A DNA stretch of 64,000 bases from Tachypleus tridentatus (GCF_004210375.1 NC_134825.1:68501558-68565557), one strand, 5' to 3'. Positions 35,591-49,765 are shown, counted from the stretch's first letter. Translations and numbers: made by a program. Notes: a model not told the origin generated them from the letters alone.

Positions 35591-35615
35591 GACGTCACCA
35601 GTCTTACAGACGTCA
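35591..35615. promoter_or_regulatory. Paired CRE/ATF-like motifs upstream of copy C
   Basis: GACGTCA lies at 35591 and again at 35609, 18 bp apart as in B and D, in a region where the surrounding sequence has diverged. Half sites TGACGT (36005) and ACGTCA (36051) also keep their places. Confidence 0.4.
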
Positions 35616-36219
35616 CTATTAACTCATTCTTCAACTGATAGATGACGTAGGAAGATACTGATGTCAAACTATTATTTTTATACTTTTCTTCGTAACAGAT
35701 ACATAAAAATGTACTTGCATTTGTAAGTGTAAACAAATAAAGTAGTTACTAAGAAAGTATAGAAAAGAGAATCTACTTAAACACGTGGCAAACGTAAAAA
35801 TTATTTTAATCACATGTATGCCAACAACAGTAAAAACACATAATACTAGTGTCAATTTATAATGAAATTTTCTCTGGTTATTTTTCGCTTGCATAGCCAC
35901 TAGTATTGTGATTGAAACAGAAGGAATATTACCCCAATAACACAGGCTATGATTACACGTAAGTTAAAAGTTCCAAATTCACAGAAACTTGTGGACGGGG
36001 AATGTGACGTTTCCAATAACGTTGCCCAATTACAGACATCTAACACTAAAACGTCACATTGTTGTTTACTTCGAAGAATGGAATGCCCAGTTTGAACAAA
36101 CAACACGTACTTTGCAACATGTGTGTACGTCATTAAATCAGATTAAGGTACAGACAGGCCACTACTGATTTCCTCTTCCTATGAAATGGATCTACAATTA
36201 ATAAACGAACGAATTTCTC

Positions 36220-36511
36220 TCGTAATTGATTCTTACCATCACATGGTGTATTGAGAAACTGGTATTTCCAAAACTGTTCACTCATTTATCTATATAAAGA
36301 AGATCATTAGCTTACTTGATCTAAGATATCACGAAAGTTATTATACTCTGATTATAAAGTTCTTCAGAAGTTATAATTTATCTTCGGTATAAGGAGTTTC
36401 AATCTTAAATCAACAGCTACTTTTTGTTATATACGAAGTTGACATTAGCTAGTAAAGTATATCGCAGTGAAAAAAATATTTGGCTTGTGTTCAGAAATAT
36501 TGACTCGGAAG
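36220..36511 (+). promoter_or_regulatory. Core promoter and 5' leader of copy C
   Basis: The TATA box tatataaag lies at 36291-36299, 213 bp before the ATG. The block from taattgattcttaccatcac through the TATA box is almost the same as in B and D, while sequence just upstream differs at many positions. Confidence 0.65.
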
Positions 36512-39500
36512 ATGTACAGTTTTGGAAGACTTCCATTGTCCGACGTGTCCAACAACACTGTCTCCAGTTATAATGTCAGTGACGTGGATGATTATAACAG
36601 CTATCTGCGAGACCTTTTAAGAAAGATGTTAGAAGAGTACGAGAAACGAAGAGAATTGAACGGTTCTGAGAACGGTAGGCAGTTCATATTTTGGATTTAC
36701 TGTATTCTAAATTTCATTTTATTTCTACTTCGGACATTTAATATTATTTGAACATAAACTGTAGTGTTTCTGTAAACCTCTCTTTCTATATACATATAAA
36801 TACACAATATAAAATCTCCCTCTGGGTGTGAGATAAGCTTACAAACTTCTAAAAGCAAAACCCGAGGTTACACCTCCGTCGAAATGGACACATAATCCAC
36901 TGCGCAGCTTTGGGCAAGAAACATAAGAACACATATACATATAACGACAGTATTAGTTGGTTTGTATTGGAAGGGCTCGAAAGTAGTTAATTTCTTTTAA
37001 ATCCCATACGAAATGGAGGAACCAAACATCTATATACATTTAACAATGTTAAGCATCTAAAACGTTCAAAATGAATTAAATCGTAACTAATAAAAAATAA
37101 AACCAGATTATTTTCACGTTTATAATGTTTTAACAAACTTTTAACCCTATCTGAAGACATGTAATCAAATCAACTAAAAATCTGAACAAAGTTTAATGTG
37201 AAAATAATTTCCTTTCCCTTGGGACAACTTAATATTTTGTCTTGACCATATGACAATGTTTCTTACATTGGATCTGTCTTTACTTTATTATAGCTCTTTA
37301 ATTTTGTTTCAATACTATTCTGTCTTGACCTTATGACCTCGATTCTTTTAGATTGACGTTCTTTGAAACATTTTAGGCACTGTGGCACTGCAATTATATA
37401 TATAGATTAAAACTAATGAGGTTAATTTAACACAGGTTTACATAAAAAACACTGGGTGCACAAATCCCATATTTGGTGGTCGAAACCTTGTATATATATT
37501 AAAAGTAAAGTGTGCTAGAAACTTGTGGATGCCTCGCATCGGCTGTTTCCACTACAGGAATGGAACCCCAAATGTTATCGTTAAAAACCCTTTGTTTCAT
37601 CACTGTATCATAGAATATATATTTTGCAATTTTTTTCCTGATGTCCACAGAAAGATAGAGGAGTGTTATTAACAAGCACGAGAACGTACAATTTTTATTA
37701 TGAAGACCTGAGAATCACAAGACGACTTCAATTAGTCCAAGCATAGGACCCGGTAACAGTTTGTTCATATGCAATTCTCCTTGCTAATCGACTTCCGGTT
37801 TTATTCGTGGAAGTCAAATAGAGAAAAATCGACCCTCCTTTATGGAATGACTTTAAAAGTGGAAGTTGAAAAACTTCAAGATATTTCAAAAATTAAATAT
37901 ATGTTAAAGAAATTGGATTTGTTATGTATACACATATATATAAATATGAGATAATACATAGAAATCCAGGTATGCATAAAGATTTTCCTTTATAAATGGA
38001 AATTTGACGTTCGTAGATATCTTTAAGTGTTTTGAAACTCAACAAAACGCCTCTTGAATGCAACCTGATCCACCATTTGTGCTTTAATCGTATGTTCGTC
38101 TTCCTGCCCTCTTCTCCCACCCAAACACGACAACAGTGACAAGTTAATATACTAAGTTGCTTGAAAATCCAATCAAACGAATGTTCATTATTGGATGAAT
38201 ATGTTGATTTGTTTGGACGAAGAAACTGGTGATGAATATTTACCTCGTAGTTTTATTAGATAAAAGCTGTTTTATAAACTACTTCAAATCTACAGAAAGA
38301 GATAATGTTTATTGACTCATAAAATATGCCGAGTCATACAACCTTACTTCTAAGTTACAATTCATAACACAAAATATAAAATTATGAATTTATATTTGAT
38401 CTGATATGACATCGTTGATAATGAGTTAAATATCTTTGCACCAAGAATAAAGAAGTATGATCTTTTTCTCATATACAGTTCATGAAAATATAAATTGTCC
38501 ACATGTGAATAAGGAAGGGATGTACGAAAATGTAATACCTATCTACCAAATTATATACATATAAACATTCATGTAGCAAGAGCTCTGTTTCTCACATAAA
38601 GTAAAACAAAACCCATACAATTAGTAATTTTATCTTAGTGTTATTACGAAAGTTGTGTTTAAGACATCAGATGCAGCAATTCTTATCACTTTATTTTTGC
38701 TTTGTACAGGTGAAGATGGATCCTCGGCTCTAAAAGTAGAGAGCGTGGATTTCCTTCCACGAGATAATGCTCTAAAACACAACACCCAAATGTACGAACT
38801 CGTAGAGGGTCCTAAGCCTGTTCTCATACTTCGGCGTGGCTTGTCGTTTACTGTTACCATTCTGTTCAATAGAGACTACGATCCAAAGAAACATACGCTT
38901 AAACTGGAAATGTCGTGTGGTGAGTCAGAATAACAGTACCTGCTACACGTTTAAAACGTATTTATTAATCCTAACGTCTTAAAGACATATTGAATAAGTT
39001 TTGATTTTAAAAGGATATAATAACCAACAAACATTTAGTTTTTATAATATTCAACTTTGATGACAGTGATTATGGGTTTGTCGATTAAGAGTTTTACGAG
39101 ATCTATCTTACGATATAAAATATTCTGGAAAAATGTATTATTTTATTCTTAAGGTGTGATAAGTGCACAAAAACATACTTGTCACGTGATTACACTAATT
39201 GAAAACTTTTTTCTATACATTTTATATTTAGGTTCGAACCCTCAAATCAGTAAAGGCACCTTAGTTGTAATACCCATAACCAACAACGATTCCTATAAAG
39301 AAGATAAAACAAAGTGGGATGTGCGACTACAAAGTCACGATGGTTCTAACATAACTCTCCAAGTACACGTGCCCTCTTCCGTGGGAGTTGGAATTTGGAA
39401 GATGAAAGTTACTTCACAATTAAAGTCAAAAGATGACGAACCAGTCTCTTCTTCAGAAACGTATGAATGCAAGGAGAATATTTACGTTCTCTTTAATCCA

Positions 39501-42500
39501 TGGAGCAAAGGTGAGTTTAAGAGTAAAAATATCCATAACTAAAACTTATGTTTTACGAAGAGATTTTTCTCATTAAATAAAGGTGCTAAGAGTACTAACG
39601 AGATGTAATTTTGTTTTTGGTCGACAGATGACTCTGTCTACATGCAAGATGATAAAATGAGAAAAGAATACGTTTTGAATGACGTTGGAAAGATTTATGT
39701 AGGTTCGTTTAACTACCCACAAGGAAGACAGTGGATTTTTGGGCAGGTAATAAATGTTTAATAACTTGAATAAAACTGACATTTCTCTTCACTTTAATAG
39801 CGTCTGAAAAATAAACTATTGAAAAATATTGATGTTTATGTTTCATTTCGGCTTCTAAACAGTTACACAGCACAATTCTATCAATTCTACTTGAGTCAAT
39901 AAGAAGAGTATATTTTGTATTTCAGTTTAAAGACTCGGTCCTTCCGGCTTGCATGTTTTTGTTAGAACGTTCTCGTCTCGATTACAGTTCCAGGACTAAC
40001 CCAGTCAAAGTAGCTCGTGCTGTGTCGGCCATGGTAAGATTTCTTTGAAAAATCGTGATACGAGTATTACCTAATATTACCTTAATTTAATACATTTACT
40101 TTTGTCTCTTATCAAAATTGTGATGCAAGTTTTATCCACTTGTTTGTGTCAGGAAATCATTAAAAGTATTGTCTAAATATAATAGTATAATAACTAATTG
40201 TTTTCACGAGTTTCAGCGCGTTCAAAACTATATTTAATCCAAGTTAATATTTCAAGATTAACTATACACTTTACATATACTTAGCAGTAAATGTAATAAA
40301 TACATAATCAGAAATCATTAAAAACCTTTAACTTTTTCTGATTAAAGGTGAACAGCCTTAACGACAACGGTGTGATAATAGGTAGATGGCATGAGCCTTA
40401 TGATGAAGGTGTCGCCCCCTGGAAATGGACTGGAAGTGCTGCCATTCTAGAAAAGTTTATGAAAAACGGAGGAGATCCAGTGAAATATGGACAATGCTGG
40501 GTATTTGCTGGTGTATGCAATACTGGTAGGTTTCGCTTCTTTCTGCCTATATTATGTGATAACTAACTTTTATTAGCTGGATTTAATAAAATGTGGATTC
40601 ATGATTTGTTTTAATATCATACATTTGTCATAACGAAATAAAAAGGAAAAATCAATAATCTTAAGATATTTATATCAGTGAAAGAAATGATGAGCAATCA
40701 AAGTCATTTGTGTGACAACAAATATAACAATTTAATCTGTTAATCACAAGCAGACATAACAGGTTTTTATTAACATGTACATACAACAAACTAATCTAAT
40801 GTTGCGTATATGCCTTTATGTGTCATGTTCATAGTTTCTTAAAGCATTTATTAAACATAAAGTTGATGACAATTTTTATACAACTATATTACAAAAGGAG
40901 TTAACCATTAAAGTTATTAAGTGTTTTAGAAGTTATTTAAAGGTAACTATTTATAAGATGATACAGTTGTTTCATTCATGTTAACATTCACACAAAATGA
41001 TTATTAACATTTCACTATCTTAACACCTCCTGTTCATATCACTACATTCCGAAGAATCCCTTTCCACATCATAAAAGCGATAAACAGAAGTAATATAGTG
41101 ATTTCAATAACCAAGTTATTGTTTTAATATTTACTGTACATCACGAAAATGTACTTTCGAATATTTTGTCGGTTGCTAAAACATTTTATCAAAACTTTAA
41201 TTTGATGTGTTATGGTTACAGTTTGCCGAGCCTTGGGGCTCCCCTGTCGGCCAGTTTCAAACTTCGTATCAGCTCATGATGCAGACGCCACACTAACCAT
41301 TGACAAACTATTTAACGAAAATGGAGATCAGATGTCTGGAGGAACAAATGATTCAATATGGTATGTAAGGTTTTATGTTACTTTAATGTGATAATATTGT
41401 TTCAAATAGTTGTATATTAACGTCCTGTTCAGATAAGATTTAATTACTAGCCGTTTTAGTACAGTTTTATAAAGAGTTTCTGTATTTGTTTTTGTTATAT
41501 ATACAGGGTGCACAGTCGCTGTGCAGTTTTTTAATCATAGTTTATTCAGTCTATTTCAAGACAGCAACTGCAAGCGGTGTTTAGAAACAAAATAAGAAGG
41601 ATCCAGGGCTGTATTGATGCCAACGGGGGTCACTTTCAACATTGTTTATAATTGTCATTCATATTTACCCCTTGTATTCTATATTGAAACTTGTCTGTTA
41701 ATAAATATATAAGTGCACAGTAACTTTCCAAACACACTGTATATACGATATTTGAATAACTTTTGAAAATGTTTTTAAACTGTTAAAATTAGGGGAAAAT
41801 AGCTCATTATAGCAGGTTTTTTCTTTTAAGAACATCCTCTAACGATCGATCACAAAACGTGTTAAGTATGTGTGACTTTGTCACTGAGTTTTGAACGGAA
41901 TGAAATCAATGTGTTAAACATTTTTAAGTATTTTATATAAAGAAATCTTTCCTCTGTGATTAGTTTTACAACACGAAACTCGTTCACTTTATTCAGATAA
42001 CCTCTGAATAAGAAACAAAGATGTATTAACTAACTCGACAACTCGTGTTTCAGGAACTTCCATGTATGGAATGAGTGTTGGATGGCGAGATCTGACCTTC
42101 CTGCAGGATACGGGGGATGGCAAATAGTTGACGCCACCCCACAGGAAACCAGCGAAGGTATTGTGCAACTCATAAAAATTATAGTTTCTATGTAAATATT
42201 TGAGAATGTATTTACGTACGTGTGAATAATACGAAAACTGTGGTTTTGTATGATGACTTGCAGTTTGGATCTTGCAATTTAATATTAAACTCAGTTAAAG
42301 CAAGTTTCATAGTCTTAGAATCAAGAAATTTTAAAGCAATATCAAAAATTACTCTTTACTTTAAAGTTCTGGGAATATAATTAGATATATGTTTTGATAT
42401 TTTCACTCAGGTATCTATCAGTTAGGACCAGCATCTCAACTAGCTGTGAAAAGAGGAGAAGTTGGATACAGATACGACGTCCCTTTTGTCTTCGCTGAAG

Positions 42501-45500
42501 TCAATGCAGACATCGTGTACTGGCAGAAAGACCGAAAAGCGGAAACTGGGTGGAAAAAAATGAAAACAAACACTAGCCAGTACGTAATTTTAAGTGTTAC
42601 ATGTTGTTTTTGAATGTACACCGTATTCACAGATATAAACACGCTACACAAATAACAGAGGACAAGGCACTTGTAGTGGCTGATACTCTGGTTGGCTTCT
42701 TTTATTTCGTTCCGTAGTAAAACTCAGGAACGTGTATACCTGAATACAAGTGTCTGCGACCTCATAGTTCAGCCACCTTGTATACAAAGTGCTGTTAAGG
42801 TTGAAAATTCCAGTTCCTGAAATCTTATGCATGTTTTTGAGCACAATACATTTCAGTTAAAAATACCGCTTTGTTATATCTATATAAATCACACTTCTTA
42901 TTTATAAGCTGGTCTTTGCTTGCATAATAAAAATAGGCCCGAGAAGACAAACTTTTCTTATAATAGGTTATTCCTCAAAGATAATTAATCCAATTGTTAA
43001 TAAATGTAATTAAAAGCTATTTCAATTTGATATTACGTCTAGCTGCAAGTATTGGTTGAAAGATAATATATTTTTAGTTGACGTAAACATAAAATGTTAA
43101 GTGAATTACTAACAAGTAACTGACTGGCTTTACTTCATTTCCGTTCCATGTTAGATTTAACTCCACAACAACAACTTGCTTAATTTGAGAATTAGCTTGT
43201 TTCAAAGGCACAATACGAGTGTGATAAACTGTTGTTTTTTTAAACTTATAGTGTGGGCCGTCTTATACTAACAAAGAAGGTTGGAGTTGATGATGATTAT
43301 GGAAACAGAGATGCTGAGGATATCACTTACGAGTATAAAAACAAAGAAGGTAAGTAACCAGTATATGTTTATAAAAATAAACCGACGTTTTGAACACTTG
43401 TGTATTGGAGAGTTTGTTTATTTTGTTTCTAAGTGGAAAGCTACACAATGAGTTTGAAAATAAAATTGCACCAGAGAATCTTGTTGCCTGATAAAACTGG
43501 TTTGTGTCCTGCAGGAACCGAGGAAGAGAGAATGTCTGTACTGAACGCCACAAACAACGATATTGTGAGACACAGATTCGACCGACCTGTTGAAAAAGAA
43601 GACGTTTCATTCGAGCTATTGGAGAGTAAGAAAGTGATGATAGGACGGCCATTCGATGTAACAATAAAGATTAAAAATCTGAGCAGCAAACCCAGAACAG
43701 TGTCAGCCATATTGTCAGCCAGCAGCGTTTACTACACTGGAATTACAGCTAAAATGTTGAAACGGAAGAGTGATAAATTTATCCTTCAACCTAAGCAAGG
43801 TACACTTATGTTACCTAGTTTCACCTTTCTTGTATCCGTATGATTTGTACTGATTAGAAGATAGACCTCATGAGCTGTTTATAGAATAATCTAATTACCA
43901 TATGTAAGGTAATTGATAAACAGGACAGGTGTGGGTGTTGACGAAGTAAATAGAGTTCTGATAAAACTGTAATTGCGTAGTTCAGTACGGTAACGTAGAA
44001 GTCTAATACAACTTTATTTAAAATGATAAACACTGTTGTACTAGTTCAACATAACTGTTCTTAAATTAATTAACACCATTGTTTCTAATAGAATGTTTTC
44101 TATCATAGCAACAAATTGGTTCTAATATATATATGGATATATTTAAAGTTAAATTTGATATTTCCCAGAAGTAATGTTCAGGAATTTTCTATCTTTATAT
44201 AAGTAACGAAAAATGATGATGTAACTAAAGATATGTATTCACAATATTTATTATTAAAAAACAATGAATTACATGGAATTAACTTGTGATCTCGTTTTGT
44301 CAGAAGAAAAATGTGTAGCATAAACGTGTACAAATGAATTTAACGTTCGGTACGCATTGAGAAATAGGTTTAGGGAAAATTGTAATAACTGTCTGTAGGG
44401 ATTATAGAGATTCGTTTTACATAGAAAGTTATATTAAATATGTGTTATTTACAGAGGAACTTCTTTCAATTAAATTGACCTCAAGCGAATATCTCGACAA
44501 ACTGGTGGATTACGCCATGATAAAAATCTACGCTTTGGCCACAGTGATGGAAACGCAGCAATCCTGGTCTGGTGAGGACGATTTTGTACTGGACAAACCG
44601 AAGTTGAGTCTTGAGGTAAGGTCAAATAAAGTTATTATTTTTAAAATTATAACGGTAGACACTACATTATGTTCCATATCTAGAATCCATGATAAATCCT
44701 CGATAATGAAATGTACTGTTATTATTATTTAACTTAGGTCCACGGAACTCCAGAGGTTGGAAGACCATTTGAATTAGTTATCACTTTTCAAAACCCACTG
44801 AAACGTATTCTGGAAGATTGTGTCTTCAATATTGAAGGACCGGGACTTGCAGGACCGTACCATTCAAAGTTCAGGTGTGGAAAATGTGCTTTCTCGTGTC
44901 TTAAAATAAAGTAACTCTCCGTATTTGAGTAAATTCAATTTCACACAAAATTTCTTCAAACTTATCCGTATTTACGAACAAACAAATACCATTCGTCTTT
45001 ACTTTATAATAACAATTCTAAAATAAACTAAATCAGCGACAATGTGTGAGAAGTTGATAAAAAACGGTTAAAAGACTAAGAGATACTTCTGAACTTAACA
45101 GTTGTTTCTCATATAGTAATTTTAACTTTGTTTATAATATTGTTTAAGGAGAATTTCATTTAACCAACATTTAAATGGTGAGATAATCATACACAAAAAA
45201 ACTCAATTAAGATCTTCTTAAGTCGAACAACTGTTGTTCAGATACTAGTTATAATTAAGTTTGTTGATTAACATCGAATCTGAATAATGTTACCTGTTTA
45301 ACTACGTTTAAAACAATACAAAGTTTACACATCGATGGCTATATTATGTTTTTTTTTCATAACATAATTTTGTACCATTACAGGGATATCAAACCAGGTG
45401 AAACTATAACTCATAACGAAAAACTCGTTCCTCAGCAGCCTGGTTCCAAGACAATATTCGTCACTTTCAGCTCTCGGCAGCTCATCCAGCTCATGGGATC

Positions 45501-45555
45501 AAAACATATTGAGGTGATCCCAAAATCCGATCCAAGCCACAACGAGACTTTATAA
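36512..45555 (+). CDS. Transglutaminase copy C (hemocyte-type), intact, 773 residues
   Basis: Exons: 36512-36674, 38710-38919, 39232-39510, 39628-39746, 39926-40033, 40348-40525, 41222-41360, 42054-42157, 42411-42579, 43252-43349, 43515-43799, 44455-44615, 44738-44874, 45384-45555. Intron phases are 1,1,1,0,0,1,2,1,2,1,1,0,2, all with GT-AG ends. The enzyme joins glutamine and lysine side chains with Ca2+; the hemocyte enzyme stabilises clots. Residues 1-54 form a polar N-terminal region with a charged helix and no signal peptide. A beta-sandwich follows, then the core with Trp320 (PWKWTGS), Cys343 ([10 protein letters not shown]), His402 and Asp425, Ca ligands in AEVNAD and EGTEEER, then two beta-barrels. 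Cys-His (59) and His-Asp (23) spacings equal those of factor XIII (C314, H373, D396). The length is close to the roughly 764 residues I recall for the Tachypleus enzyme. An in-frame ATG 45 bp upstream is not kept in B or D, so I start at MYSFGR. Confidence 0.95.
36675..38709 (+). other. Intron 1 of copy C, about 1 kb longer than in copy B
   Basis: Copy B has 1007 bp here and C has 2035 bp. The extra DNA lies at about 37480-38560. It is not recognised; a stretch near 37505-37600 (gcatcggctgtttccactac, gaatggaacccc) may be a SINE remnant. The last 120 bp before exon 2 are again almost identical to B. Confidence 0.6.
40744..40978. mobile_element. Insertion of about 235 bp in intron 6 of copy C, family unknown
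   Basis: Copy B reads straight through at tctgttaacattc (about 23130). In C the same site is split by 235 bp of AT-rich DNA bordered on both sides by tgttaa (40738-40743 and 40979-40984), which looks like a 6-bp target duplication. No long TIR is seen by eye and no frame is recognised. Confidence 0.6.
41504..41739 (+). mobile_element. Internally deleted Tc1/mariner-type transposon in intron 7 of copy C
   Basis: It is flanked by TA (41502-41503 and 41740-41741). The left end is cagggtgcacagtcgctgtg and the right end reads cagtgtgtttggaaagttac in reverse complement; both share the cagKgtg start and a ctgtgca block. At 41595-41650 a short open stretch reads [16 protein letters not shown] and then stops, which resembles a transposase C-terminus. 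Copies A and B have uninterrupted (ta)n at this site. Confidence 0.8.
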
Positions 45556-47570
45556 GTTCTGTTTAAAGTTACTGTTTGAGATGCAGTGTTGTAAACTTTA
45601 GGTTATTGAATCGTGTTGTTTAATTAATATACTCGTATTTCTGTGTAACTTATGCCTTTCAGGGATCAACTTTTTTTTTTTTAAGCATGTTAATTTTCTG
45701 TTTTTGCTTTCTCTTTTCAATACGATATGTTATAGTATTTCTTGGAATTTTTAAATATATTTTCGAAGTCTTGAAGATTGATGCTATATTTATACCACTT
45801 GGGTTCAACGAGTGAGCAATTTTTCACTTAAAATATATTTTCCATGTCTCCAGTTTAAATCACGTATTTGTTTCTGTTAAAATACTTAATATCTGTTGTG
45901 TATTTTTCAAATTAAGATCGAATTTATTTATTTATTTATATCTCGTGCAGTAAATGACAAAATGCTCATAGTGTATTAAACTTTTTAAAAAATATCAATG
46001 AAATATAGTATCTGTTTGAATTAATTCGTGAAGGCAGGTTTGCCATTAAGTACACTTTCAAAGTTAGTTCCTTATTAGGACCACAAAGAAAATCGAAAAA
46101 CATTTTAATTAAAATATCCAAGTCATGGTGATGATTTCATGTCTGGAAAGTGAGTTGCGCTGGAGTAAACAAATAACGATTTCAATTTGAAGATCTAGAA
46201 TTAACAAATTTCACGTTTTCAAAATCAATGACATTTTTAAAGTTTGTTTTGTCATACCAAAGTCACCTCGTATTATTTGTTGTGTCAACCAACTAGAATC
46301 GAACCTATGATTTTAGCGTTTTATTTCTGAAGATATACCACTGTTTCACTTGATATATAACCCACATGTGAATACTTAAAGAATCTGTTATCAAGGTCAT
46401 ACCAAAAGAGTTATTATGTTACTGTTTCTATCACTGTGTATATTCTTGTTAATTAATTTGTAAAAAATCCAACTCAATAAACAGAAACAGAAAATGTTTC
46501 ATTTCTTCCAGCATACATAGTTTCACAAAGTAACACCAACTAATCCACATGTCTAACTCACAGAGAAAACTAAATATTGCTTGTTAAATTTCCTCCGTCG
46601 TATATAACACCGTCTAACAGACTGACTCCTAAGTGATTAACCAGCCCATCCACTAATTCACTGTGGTATTTTTATGAAATACTAGTTTTCCAAAAGTCTT
46701 TCGAAAATTGGATATGTGACGCAAGATTTAAACACTGTGGAATTTCTGAATAATTACGTCATACCGAACCTTTTATCTAGAAAAAAAAAAGACTAAATTA
46801 AATCACTCAAAAAGAAAACCTATAACTCTGGGCCTTCCAAGACTTTGAAATCGTTAGAACAATTTTAACACACAAATGGAACAAAGTGTGTTAAAGTTCC
46901 ATATTTATTTATGTATTCTAATGTACAATTATGAAGATGTAATATTTGTTAATGGAATTATCAGTACTAAATCGTTAATTAAACGAAAAAAGAAACAAGA
47001 TCTTTTTACTCTTCCGTGGTTTGTGGAACTTGGACGAAACGATCTCTGTCCTTTGTTTTCATTTTGTGTCTTATCACGTGGCGAGTTCTCTATGGTAAAT
47101 GGTTGAACGAATCCTTTTATGTCTGTATTTCTCTTTATAATCTGGACGTTGTCTCAACAGGTTCTCATGCATGTTTAATTAGTTTGCCGAAAGCTAAAGT
47201 TTTGCTAGAGATGTAACAACTATCTGATCTCCTGTCGACGTCTTTCGAAAGATTGTCAGAACACTTAATATTTCTTCTGGTTTCTTGTCTGTTACATTCA
47301 AGGTCGACTCTTCTCATAACACTGTGCACCAATCTTTGTAGTTATCTGAAGTCCATTCTCTAGCGGTGTAATTGTTATATAATGTATATTTGTTTCCTTG
47401 TCGTAGGCTATAAAACAATTTGAAGCTACCCTAACTTCAAAACCGCGTTTCTAAATCAGTAATTTTCAAATATGCACTCATTCTCGGTATGTATTATCCA
47501 CACAGTATGAAGTGTAGAGAATATATTCTGAAGACTGCTGGAACGGGTGTAAGAATTGTTATTATAATAA

Positions 47571-47664
47571 AGTACAGAATAATGTTTCGACCTTCTTAGA
47601 TCATATTCAGGTCTTTGTTTTAGTTTCAATATGACCTAAGAAGGTCGAAAGGTTATTCTGTACT
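47571..47664. repeat. Foldback element with hammerhead-like arms, copy 2
   Basis: This is the twin of 8977-9070: the same 94-bp palindrome starting agtacagaataa and ending ttattctgtact. The sequence before it differs slightly (an extra ataa). Confidence 0.6.
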
Positions 47665-48375
47665 TTATTTTAATTAAAATACTGATACCCATACCAGCCG
47701 AATAAATTTTTATTTCGTGTGGGTTTCTCGTCATCAGGAAGCGCAGAGAAGTTATCCACAGGAACTGTAACTTTCTTCTTGTTGTAATTTTATGTCCACT
47801 TGCAGTTCGAATTAATCGATAATAATTCTTTCTCTCTAAATGAAATTTTCTCTGTTTATTACTAAATCCAATACTGAACAGTTGTCGCTGTAGAACCAGT
47901 ATTGATCAACATTTTTCAAGGATTTTCATCAACGAATCCATTATCTCGTGTGCTGGTTTTTATAAATAATTAACAGTTTATATATTTTAGAGTAAATGGA
48001 GTTTTGTTAGTAAGATCTCGCCCATAAGCTCAGCTAATTCCTATTGTCCGATGTCTCAATTACTCACTCTCACCGGTTCCTTCATCTGACTGAAGTCGTC
48101 ACTATGGTGATGTCTCACTCTTTAAATACCATCTGTTTATTCCTTACACTCCTATAGTGATGACTGTGTTCAAACATATATAACAGTTCTCTTTTACTGA
48201 CATCCTTTGGAAGGAATTTTAAATCCCTATCAACTTACGCCAACAGTTATTGGTAATATGTCCTTTCACGATACAGTCGAAATAACTACTGTCTTGTAGT
48301 TTCCATCTTCCGTTCTAAATAATTAATTATTTAATTATTCGTTTCACTTCTTCTGGAATACCGTCAGAGGGAGTT

Positions 48376-48609
48376 CAGCTAGCACAGATAACCCTAATAT
48401 TGCAGTGTAAGACTAGATGGAAAGCAGCTAGTAATCATCACCCACCGCCAACTCTTGGGTTACTCTTTTACTAACGAATAGTGGGATTGACCATTACTTT
48501 ATAGCATCTCACGGCTGAAAGGGCGAGCATGTTTGGCGTGATGGGGATTCGAACCCGCAACCCTCGAATTACGAGTCGAGTGCCTTAACCACCTGGCCAT
48601 GCCGGGGCT
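48376..48609 (-). repeat. tRNA-derived SINE, minus strand (twin of 9781-10014)
   Basis: It has the same insertion point and nearly the same sequence as the copy downstream of gene A. It is a shared marker that groups the 3' flanks of A and C. Confidence 0.8.
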
Positions 48610-48964
48610 CACTTTGCGTGAAGTGATTATCCTGAATTTCTGTATGGTGTTTTTAGATCTTTATCGGTGATTTTAATGGATGTAAGTTCTATCGTCAACT
48701 GTCAAACTTCCTTCAAATATGATCACATGCCTTGCTTTAGTCTAATTCAGATATCCTAATATATTACGGTAATTTTGAACTGCTGGGTAGATTAATGAAT
48801 CCACACTTCATGTGGAACATCCTTACAAGATATCTTGATAAAGGTTTTCACAAGTTCTGTTAAACTATCATCCACACTCTTTATTCTGCTTCAAAACTGT
48901 TTTATAATTATTATATACAGGGATGTAGAAGAAAAATTAAAACTGGGAGAGGACCAAAGTTGAT

Positions 48965-49765
48965 TGTGTGAAACATTACATTAGTTCCTCAGAAGATAGT
49001 TACCATCAGAACGTTGCAGGCTTTTAAAGGAAGGGTTACATTCGTAGTCGCTGTTGTAATCATAGTAGTTAGTTGGGTCGAAAGGGGAGAATCCGTTAAA
49101 AATTGTAGGGTCGGAATATATAGGCGTGTGAAATCGGAGTTATAGAATATTTCTGGAAGATTATTTGTCGAAGGTGGTCAACAGTGGTGGTAAATGTTTG
49201 CTTGTTTTTTCTACTGATGTGAGGCGTAGTCTACGTGAACTTGGTGGCATAAATGGTATGTCTGTTTACATGGCTGAATCTTTGGTTTCCAAGATGTTGA
49301 TTTGGGAAACTTGAACAGTTGTAAAAGTACTTCTGCTTGTTCGGACGAATTGGACGATAGAGGGTGGAGTGGCGCCTGGTGGCAGTTGGGTTGATAGCTT
49401 GAAGTGATTTTGATTATTAGATTGCCAAAGTTGGTGAAGCGTGTTTACGATTTCCTCTGTAATGTTTTTCGGTTTTGAAATGAAAGAAGTAGTTAAAGAA
49501 GACATGGCTGATAATAAGTTCTTCTGTCGGTTTGGATTGTGTGATGATTTTCATGAATTAATTGGCAGTTAATCGGGAGCGGATTCATTGAACACCATGC
49601 AGTTTAATGTTGTTGATTGTTCGAGGGATTGTTAGATTTCATCAAGAGTTATGGTGAATCAATTCGGATGAAAGCTGAACAATGATCAGGTTTATCTGTC
49701 TAAAATTATGGAGATCCCGTCAAACGTAACGGATGAGATTGCGCAGCTTATATCGGGACATAGCT
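48965..49765 (-). repeat. Unclassified interspersed repeat with coding-like minus strand (copy 3)
   Basis: It is the twin of 10372-11160, with a 79-residue open stretch at 49266-49505 on the minus strand and an A-run of about 22 at 49767. Confidence 0.5.

Noticed and set aside
36467-36511. Upstream in-frame ATG giving 15 extra residues to copy C
   Set aside because: The ATG-containing extension is not present in B or D, and the family protein as I recall it begins near MYxFGR.
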